From the NCBI GenBank assembly GCA_946480575.1, contig CAMLKF010000065.1:1-9414 (forward strand): a stretch of DNA of 9,414 nucleotides. The letters are read 5' to 3'. This document shows positions 5,686-9,414 of this stretch, piece by piece. How positions within the stretch are numbered: the first letter of the stretch is position 1; each line of letters opens with the position of its first letter. The notes under the pieces were generated by a model that saw only the letters and a list, made by a program, of their open reading frames with translations, had not been told where the DNA came from and did not search any database. Position numbers and translations under genes: made by a program. The DNA comes from an uncultured Nitrososphaera sp. (GTDB lineage Archaea; Thermoproteota; Nitrososphaeria; Nitrososphaerales; Nitrososphaeraceae).

Positions 5686-6273
5686 TTGAAGAAGAGGCAC
5701 GACGCCACCTATTATCATGACAGCAATGTTATAGTAGATAGTTCGGACAATAGGCGAGTCGTGTACCAGTTTATCGAGGACAACCCCGGGGTACATATCA
5801 GAAAAATTATCAAAAGCCTTGGACTGGCTGCAGGCGATACGCAGTACCATCTGGATAAATTGCAGAGGGAAGGATGGATTAAATCCCTTAAGATTGGCGC
5901 ACACAGGCATTATTATCCTGCAGATATTACCGATGAAAAAGACGAGATAGTTCTGGCTTTCTTGATGCACGATACTGCGCGCGATATACTGGTTCGCCTA
6001 ATCGAGCACCCGGGTTCAACACAAGGCGACATTGCTAGGTTCAAGCAGTTATCTGCACCCACGATAAACTGGTACATGTCAAGGCTGATATCGGCAGGAA
6101 TAGTCGTCGGTGTCCGGGAAGGGAGGATCATCAGATATTTCATCCAGGACATTGGAGGTCTGATTGATACTCTCATAGATTATTATCCGGATATTTGGAA
6201 TAGCATAGCCAGCAGATTAGTCGGGATGTTTGTCAGGATTTCATCCGAAAGACTGAAGAAGAATAATAAATAA
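5686..6273 (+). CDS. Transcriptional regulator with two winged-helix domains (COG3398-like)
   Basis: A 195-residue DNA-binding protein. The first winged helix (about residues 23-80) contains VVYQFIEDNPGVHIRKI, the recognition helix region GDTQYHLDKLQREGWI and the wing HRHYYPAD. The second (about 97-155) contains ILVRLIEHPGSTQGDIARF, SAPTINWYMSRLISAGIV and the wing GRIIRYFIQD. This tandem arrangement is the archaeal two-HTH family. A C-terminal helical part (156-195) ends in a basic tail. It begins with TTG at 5686, since no ATG exists in the open frame after the stop at 5656; GAGAGGT (5668-5674) lies at a usable Shine-Dalgarno distance. There is no sensor domain, so a small-ligand or redox signal is not evident. 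Targets are unknown; adjacent palindromes at 5550-5570 could be its own operator. Confidence 0.85.
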   Translation: MKKRHDATYYHDSNVIVDSSDNRRVVYQFIEDNPGVHIRKIIKSLGLAAGDTQYHLDKLQREGWIKSLKIGAHRHYYPADITDEKDEIVLAFLMHDTARDILVRLIEHPGSTQGDIARFKQLSAPTINWYMSRLISAGIVVGVREGRIIRYFIQDIGGLIDTLIDYYPDIWNSIASRLVGMFVRISSERLKKNNK

Positions 6274-6280
6274 TAGTAGC

Positions 6281-6317
6281 ATGTACTACGCGGCCGGCCT
6301 TTCAAGTACATCATTTT
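6281..6317 (+). terminator. Hairpin followed by T run after the regulator gene
   Basis: ATGTACT (6281-6287) pairs perfectly with AGTACAT (6305-6311), enclosing the self-complementary GGCCGGCC (6292-6299), and TTTT follows at 6314-6317. It begins eight bases after the regulator stop. The form resembles an intrinsic terminator, although the T run is short. Confidence 0.4.
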
Positions 6318-6470
6318 GCATATCGTCGAATGCAGACTAGCAGACTATGCTTTCTCCTAATAACCATTCTGTTCAACAAAAGTGATACAGCAGGGCAACA
6401 ATAACGACCCGATGACTGAATCCGTCCACTACGCTTAATCCATGGCCGCGCACGAATATTCTCTCGCCTC

Positions 6471-6488
6471 TGCGCGTACGCACGCGCA
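6471..6488. repeat. GC-rich hairpin upstream of aIF6
   Basis: TGCGCG (6471-6476) pairs with CGCGCA (6483-6488) across the loop TACGCA. It stands out in the 269-base gap 6274-6542 before the aIF6 start, about 55 bases from the TTG. If transcribed, it would form a stable leader stem. No T run follows, so it is not a terminator by itself. The rest of the gap shows no convincing gene. Confidence 0.35.
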
Positions 6489-6542
6489 ATAGGTTCATAT
6501 CCTTTGCTCTGCGATTTTCACCCAGAGAGACCGACTACTAGA

Positions 6543-7208
6543 TTGGCGACATACCGCTATACCGTTTACAAGAGCCCCAACATAGGCATATTTGTCAAGG
6601 CAAACGACAGCATCATGCTGCTGCCGCACGGGTTTGCCGAAACAAAGTCGGAAAAGCTTGCCGAGTACCTGCAGGTAAGGGAAGTGATGGCTTCAGTGGC
6701 AGGCACCCGGCTCATAGGGCCCATGACTGTCATGAACAACAATGGCATTCTTCTGCCCTCCATCGCATCTGACGAGGAGGTGCAGGCGCTCGGGCAGTCA
6801 AGCCAGCTCAACGTGGAGAGGATAAACAGCAAGTTCACGGCAATCGGCAACCTCATTGCGGCAAACGACAACGGGGCAATCGTGTCGCCGCTATTCAGGG
6901 GAGAGGCAGACCGCCAGGTACAGGACGTGCTTGGCGTGCCAGCGCACTCGATGACGGTCGGCGGCTTTGTCCAGACAGGGTCGATGGTCGTTGCTACAAA
7001 CGCCGGCGCGGGCGTGCACCCAAAAGCCACTGAGGACGAGATCAGGCAGGTTTCTGAAATCCTGCAGGTGCCAGCGGAGCCGGTGACCATCAACGGCGGT
7101 GTGCCCTTTTTGTCGTCAGGCATTGTCGCAAACACTAGGGCAATAGTAGTAGGCAGCCTTACAAGCGGCCCTGAGCTTATCATGCTGAGCAGGATATTCA
7201 AGGCATGA
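6543..7208 (+). CDS. eif6: Translation initiation factor 6 (aIF6, ribosome anti-association factor)
   Basis: A 221-residue protein of the pentein fold that binds the large ribosomal subunit near L14/L24 and keeps it from joining the small subunit. The repeated pentein units are visible: SPNIGIFVKAND at the start, NNNGILLPSIASDEE, ANDNGAIVSPLF, TNAGAGVHPKATEDE and GGVPFLSSGIVAN. The length equals the usual archaeal protein. The start is TTG 6543, giving ATYRYTVYKSPNIGIF after the initiator, as in homologues. An earlier TTG at 6504 would add 13 unrelated residues, and no ATG is available. In many archaea this gene follows rpl31e and rpl39e; here neither is present upstream. Its stop overlaps the next ATG (ATGA), indicating translational coupling. 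Confidence 0.95.
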   Translation: MATYRYTVYKSPNIGIFVKANDSIMLLPHGFAETKSEKLAEYLQVREVMASVAGTRLIGPMTVMNNNGILLPSIASDEEVQALGQSSQLNVERINSKFTAIGNLIAANDNGAIVSPLFRGEADRQVQDVLGVPAHSMTVGGFVQTGSMVVATNAGAGVHPKATEDEIRQVSEILQVPAEPVTINGGVPFLSSGIVANTRAIVVGSLTSGPELIMLSRIFKA

Positions 7209-8038
7209 TTGTTATAGTAGAGATCCTGTGCGTGGGCAACGAGCTTCTCTCCGGCATTACTCTGAACTCCAACGCGCACTGGCTCGCCGGCCAGATAGCG
7301 CATGCAGGCGGCACGGTCAGGCGGGTCACAGTGGTGCGCGACGATCTCGAGGAAATATCGTCAGCCATCAAAGAGTCGCTGGCAAGAAAGCCTGATATTT
7401 TGATAACCACTGGCGGCCTTGGCGCGACATACGACGACCTGACGCTTGAAGGAACAGCGATGGCGCTTGGCAAGAAAACCAAGCTGGACGACAGGGCTGT
7501 TGGGATGTTAAAGAAGAGCTATGCAAGAAGGCGCTCGCTTGGTCATCATCACAACTACAAGCTGAACGAGGTGCGATTGAAGATGGCCACGATCCCAGAG
7601 GGCTCGACCCCCATCCAGAACCCGGTGGGAAGCGCGCCTGCGGTCATGGACAGATCAGGCAGCACCAGAATTTTCTGCCTACCCGGCGTCCCGTCGGAAA
7701 TGCAGGCGATATTCAGCGAGCACGTACTGCCTGCGATAAAGGAAAGTGTGGGCGAATTTGTAATAAAAGAGATCAACTACGACGTGCGCGGTGTGACAGA
7801 GGCCATGATTGCTCCGGCGCTCGTCAGGATAGTCGAGTCACACCCGAGACAGGCCGTCTACCTGAAGACGCACCCGCGGGGCTATTTCAGAAAGAAAACC
7901 CCGCAGATAAGGGTGCAGGTGGTGTCGCGCGGCAACAACGAAAAAGAGGTAAAGAAGAGGCTGAACTCTATTGCCAAAATAATTGAAAAAGAAGTGGCAA
8001 AGCTGGGCGGCAGGATAATAATAGCAAACACAACATGA
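7205..8038 (+). CDS. CinA N-terminal-domain protein (molybdopterin-binding/MoCF fold, COG1058)
   Basis: A 277-residue protein with the MoaB/MogA-like nucleotide-binding fold. Signature elements: ILCVGNELLSGITLNSNAHWLA (residues 7-28, given as the conserved GNELLSG and N-rich turn), the phosphate loop TTGGLGATYDD (68-78), and LPGVPSEM (159-166). It stops before where the C-terminal nicotinamide-nucleotide amidase domain of full-length CinA would lie, so it is the stand-alone archaeal form. Related CinA N domains act as ADP-ribose or CoA pyrophosphatases; that activity is inferred from the family. Linkage to aIF6 by a 4-base overlap suggests co-expression, without an evident biochemical link. 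A His run (GHHHNY, 113-118) is a local oddity. Confidence 0.9.
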   Translation: MIVIVEILCVGNELLSGITLNSNAHWLAGQIAHAGGTVRRVTVVRDDLEEISSAIKESLARKPDILITTGGLGATYDDLTLEGTAMALGKKTKLDDRAVGMLKKSYARRRSLGHHHNYKLNEVRLKMATIPEGSTPIQNPVGSAPAVMDRSGSTRIFCLPGVPSEMQAIFSEHVLPAIKESVGEFVIKEINYDVRGVTEAMIAPALVRIVESHPRQAVYLKTHPRGYFRKKTPQIRVQVVSRGNNEKEVKKRLNSIAKIIEKEVAKLGGRIIIANTT

Positions 8039-8056
8039 TGCTGAAAGTGTTGCATA

Positions 8057-8070
8057 GATGATATATCATC
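8057..8070. repeat. Perfect 14-base palindrome GATGATATATCATC
   Basis: It is self-complementary and begins 18 bases after the CinA-domain stop. In RNA it could fold into a small hairpin, but no T run follows, so a terminator role is unconvincing. It lies between the CinA-domain gene and a possible reverse gene that would converge on it. Confidence 0.4.
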
Positions 8071-8096
8071 GAGATTGTCAGATATTCGACAAGAAT

Positions 8097-8306
8097 TCAT
8101 CGAACAATCACATAATATACACACATTCTTGCAGGCCCCTCACAGCGGACTATCTGAGGTTCAACTTTGCCCCCGATTTCCAACTCTACTAATCTGTTCA
8201 ACAAGTCATCGTCGTCGTCATCATCATCATCATCATCACTTATAGTGACAATATTCTGGTGAGAGCCTATTTGAAGCTGCAACAAGATGGGCATGTTCAC
8301 ACACAT
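8097..8306 (-). CDS. Possible small acidic protein with an 11-Asp run (doubtful)
   Basis: A reverse frame of 69 residues (or 65 from the second ATG at 8294) lies in the 352-base gap between the CinA-domain and GlcG-family genes. The N-terminal part is neutral, then comes IVTIS, eleven consecutive aspartates and LLNRLVELEIGGKVEPQIVR, ending CVYYVIVR. The parts flanking the repeat read like plausible protein, but no family was recognised, no Shine-Dalgarno is evident, and the A+T run at about 8307-8316 is too close to either ATG for a good TATA box. It could instead be chance coding through a microsatellite. The remainder of the gap holds only the palindrome at 8057 and the promoter box at 8362. 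Confidence 0.3.
   Translation of the reverse strand: MCVNMPILLQLQIGSHQNIVTISDDDDDDDDDDDLLNRLVELEIGGKVEPQIVRCEGPARMCVYYVIVR
8206..8238. repeat. TCA/TCG triplet microsatellite, 11 units
   Basis: Eleven tandem triplets: one TCA, three TCG and seven TCA. This is the longest uninterrupted triplet tract in the window and is in frame with the possible reverse ORF, where it reads as GAT/GAC aspartate codons. Length instability by slippage is expected. Confidence 0.85.
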
Positions 8307-8361
8307 ACATATACATTAGATGATCCCTGGAACCCAGGTCCGGATTGGCTTGGACAAAGTC

Positions 8362-8373
8362 TTAAGTAATTTA
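8362..8373 (+). promoter_or_regulatory. TATA-like box of the GlcG-family operon
   Basis: TTAAGTAATTTA is centred about 24 bases before ATG 8391, which predicts a leaderless first gene. The following gene instead uses a Shine-Dalgarno, the pattern expected for first and second genes of an archaeal operon. Confidence 0.5.
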
Positions 8374-8390
8374 GCTAGCCGGATTTTGCC

Positions 8391-8843
8391 ATGACAACAA
8401 ATGGTGCTTCGTACGAATCAGTAGCATCGAAAGGAAAGGTTCCCACGATTACACTTAACGATGCCAAAAACATCATTGCCGCAGCCGAAAAAAAGGCAGC
8501 TGAGATTGGCCAGCCAATGAATATCGCCGCTATTGACGCTGGCAGAAATCTGGTCGCACACGAACGTATGGATGGGGCTTGGATCGGCAGCATCGATATC
8601 TTCACCAAAAAAGCCTTTACCTCTCGAGCATTCAATATTGCTATAAAGGATCTTGCAAAGCATGCGCAGTCGGGCGGCCAGTTTTTTGGCATCCATGCGT
8701 CCAATGATGGCAATATAATGATCTTTGCTGGAGGCATTCCGCTCAAACGGGATGGTCAGGTTGTTGGAGCCATTGGCGTTAGCGGCGGCATGGGCGAGCA
8801 GGATCAAGCCATCGCCGAAGCAGGCGCGGCAGCCCTCTTTTAG
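8391..8843 (+). CDS. GlcG/HbpS family heme-binding-like protein (DUF336)
   Basis: A 150-residue single-domain protein of the family known from GlcG of the glycolate locus and HbpS, a heme-binding protein of Streptomyces. Family signatures: ITLNDAKNIIAAAEKKAAEIG (start of the domain, about residues 20-40), AAIDAGRNLVAHERMDGA (46-63), KKAFTSRAFN (73-82), and FAGGIPLKRDGQVVGAIGVSGG (112-133) followed by EQDQAIAEAG. No signal peptide or membrane segment is seen, so it is probably cytoplasmic, unlike secreted HbpS. Heme binding is known for some members only and is not shown here. Arginine codons are CGN three times of four, unlike the AGG habit of nearby genes. It precedes a Yellow-family gene by 36 bases, probably in one transcript. 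Acquisition from bacteria is inferred. Confidence 0.9.
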   Translation: MTTNGASYESVASKGKVPTITLNDAKNIIAAAEKKAAEIGQPMNIAAIDAGRNLVAHERMDGAWIGSIDIFTKKAFTSRAFNIAIKDLAKHAQSGGQFFGIHASNDGNIMIFAGGIPLKRDGQVVGAIGVSGGMGEQDQAIAEAGAAALF

Positions 8844-8858
8844 CAGAAAAAGAGAAAG

Positions 8859-8869
8859 AGGAGGAGGAA
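8859..8869 (+). promoter_or_regulatory. Strong Shine-Dalgarno of the Yellow-family gene
   Basis: AGGAGGAGGAA ends 10 bases before ATG 8880, within a purine-rich spacer. It is the strongest ribosome-binding sequence in the window, where most starts lack one. It fixes the start of the next gene and supports expression as the second gene of an operon. Confidence 0.7.
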
Positions 8870-8879
8870 TAAAGGCAAC

Positions 8880-9414
8880 ATGTCGATTGGTCATCCAAAA
8901 GACACATCGCCGACTACAACCATCCCGCCGGTGGCGGCGCAGGATTTGCCAGCCGACGAGCCCTTGGGTGCATTGGAGCCGGTCGCTTACTTTAACGGTG
9001 CGATGCCGACTGGCGTGACGGTGTCGCAGAAAGGACGAATCTTCATTAACTTTCCAAAGTGGGGCGATGATGTCCCATTCACAGTAGCCGAAATCCGTGA
9101 TGGCAAGGCAGTTCCCTACCCTGATGAGGCGATGAATCAAACCAACGAAGAGGATCCGGCAGCAGCACTTGTGTCGGTGCAATCGGTCGTAGTCGATCCA
9201 GCGGACCGGCTATGGATTCTCGATACTGGCAGCCCGCTGTTCCAACCAACCAAGTACGGCGGGCCAAAGCTCGTCTGTGTAGACCTAGCAACGAACCGTA
9301 TCGTCAAGGACATTCTCTTACCGCAGGACGTGGCTCTACCGACCACTTATCTCAATGATGTGCGCTTTGATTTACGGCGAGGAAGCGAAGGCATGGCATT
9401 TATCACCGACTCCG
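8880..9414 (+). CDS. Major royal jelly protein/Yellow-family beta-propeller protein (3' truncated by window)
   Basis: The frame starts at ATG 8880 behind a strong Shine-Dalgarno and is open for 178 codons to the window edge. The MRJP/Yellow family (L-dopachrome-tautomerase-related, six-bladed propeller) is recognised from VAYFNGAMPTGVTVSQKGRI (residues 35-54), RIFINFPKWGDDVPFTVAEI (53-72), VVVDPADRLWILDTG (103-117), KYGGPKLVCVDL (125-136) and LPTTYLNDVRFD (153-164). The remaining blades lie outside. The first 30 residues are Pro/Thr-rich, without a hydrophobic signal, so export is not evident. All seven arginines are CGN and none AGG or AGA, in contrast to the deacetylase and aIF6 genes. Bacterial members are scattered and mostly uncharacterised; the substrate is unknown. 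A lactonase-like sugar-acid hydrolase would be a looser alternative, but the motifs fit MRJP better. Confidence 0.88.
   Translation, partial: MSIGHPKDTSPTTTIPPVAAQDLPADEPLGALEPVAYFNGAMPTGVTVSQKGRIFINFPKWGDDVPFTVAEIRDGKAVPYPDEAMNQTNEEDPAAALVSVQSVVVDPADRLWILDTGSPLFQPTKYGGPKLVCVDLATNRIVKDILLPQDVALPTTYLNDVRFDLRRGSEGMAFITDS

Noticed and set aside
6373..6498. Reverse 41-residue frame opposite the aIF6 upstream gap
   Set aside because: It reads partly protein-like (RIFVRGHGLSVVDGF) but includes the GC hairpin, has no start signals and matches no family I know.
6489..6505. tRNA T-arm-like GGTTCATATCC
   Set aside because: The putative stem has a mismatch and no D-arm, anticodon arm or acceptor stem can be formed around it.
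6504..6542. Longer aIF6 from TTG 6504
   Set aside because: The 13 extra residues have no counterpart in aIF6, whose conserved start coincides with TTG 6543.
6566..7303. Long reverse open frame of 245 codons
   Set aside because: It is antisense to aIF6 and the start of the CinA-domain gene, an effect of their biased codon use.
8418..9182. Long reverse open frame of 254 codons
   Set aside because: It lies antisense to the GlcG-family and Yellow-family genes, both with clear motifs; its translation is Cys/Arg-rich and unlike any protein.

Overview
The window looks like chromosome of an ammonia-oxidising thaumarchaeon (Nitrososphaerota), most likely close to Nitrososphaera. Three things point that way: an archaeal aIF6, archaeal-type GlyA and double winged-helix regulator; short A+T-rich promoter boxes about 25-40 bases before start codons with little or no leader; and moderately GC-rich genes that prefer AGG for arginine. 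The assignment rests on reading the sequence, not on a database search.

Layout, left to right. Bases 2-82 appear to be the last codons of a PDZ-containing HtrA-type protease. After a gap with a 16-base palindrome come a class II-like histone deacetylase family hydrolase (426-1388) and serine hydroxymethyltransferase glyA (1432-2754), both forward and each with its own TATA-like box. At 2805-3234 there is a small unrecognised gene that seems broken by a frameshift. It converges on aspartate carbamoyltransferase pyrB (3303-4256, reverse). Then come a 63-residue Cys-rich zinc-ribbon-like protein (4477-4668), a soluble Rieske ferredoxin (4745-5116), a 49-residue single-span membrane protein (5357-5506) and a two-domain winged-helix regulator (5686-6273). 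The translation factor aIF6 (6543-7208, TTG start) overlaps a CinA N-terminal-domain protein (7205-8038) by ATGA, so these two are probably co-translated. A weak reverse ORF carrying 11 consecutive aspartates lies at 8097-8306.

The right edge differs. A GlcG/HbpS (DUF336) protein (8391-8843) is followed, behind a strong Shine-Dalgarno, by a major royal jelly/Yellow-family protein that runs off the window (8880-9414). Both genes avoid the AGG arginine codon the neighbouring genes prefer, so this two-gene operon is the best candidate for recent acquisition from bacteria.

Most genes are housekeeping (one-carbon/glycine metabolism, pyrimidine synthesis, ribosome maturation) and are not one functional system. 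The less ordinary items are the acquired GlcG-Yellow pair, the frameshifted gene, triplet microsatellites at gene edges that write low-complexity protein ends, and several perfect palindromes between genes. No CRISPR array, transposase, rRNA or tRNA was seen.
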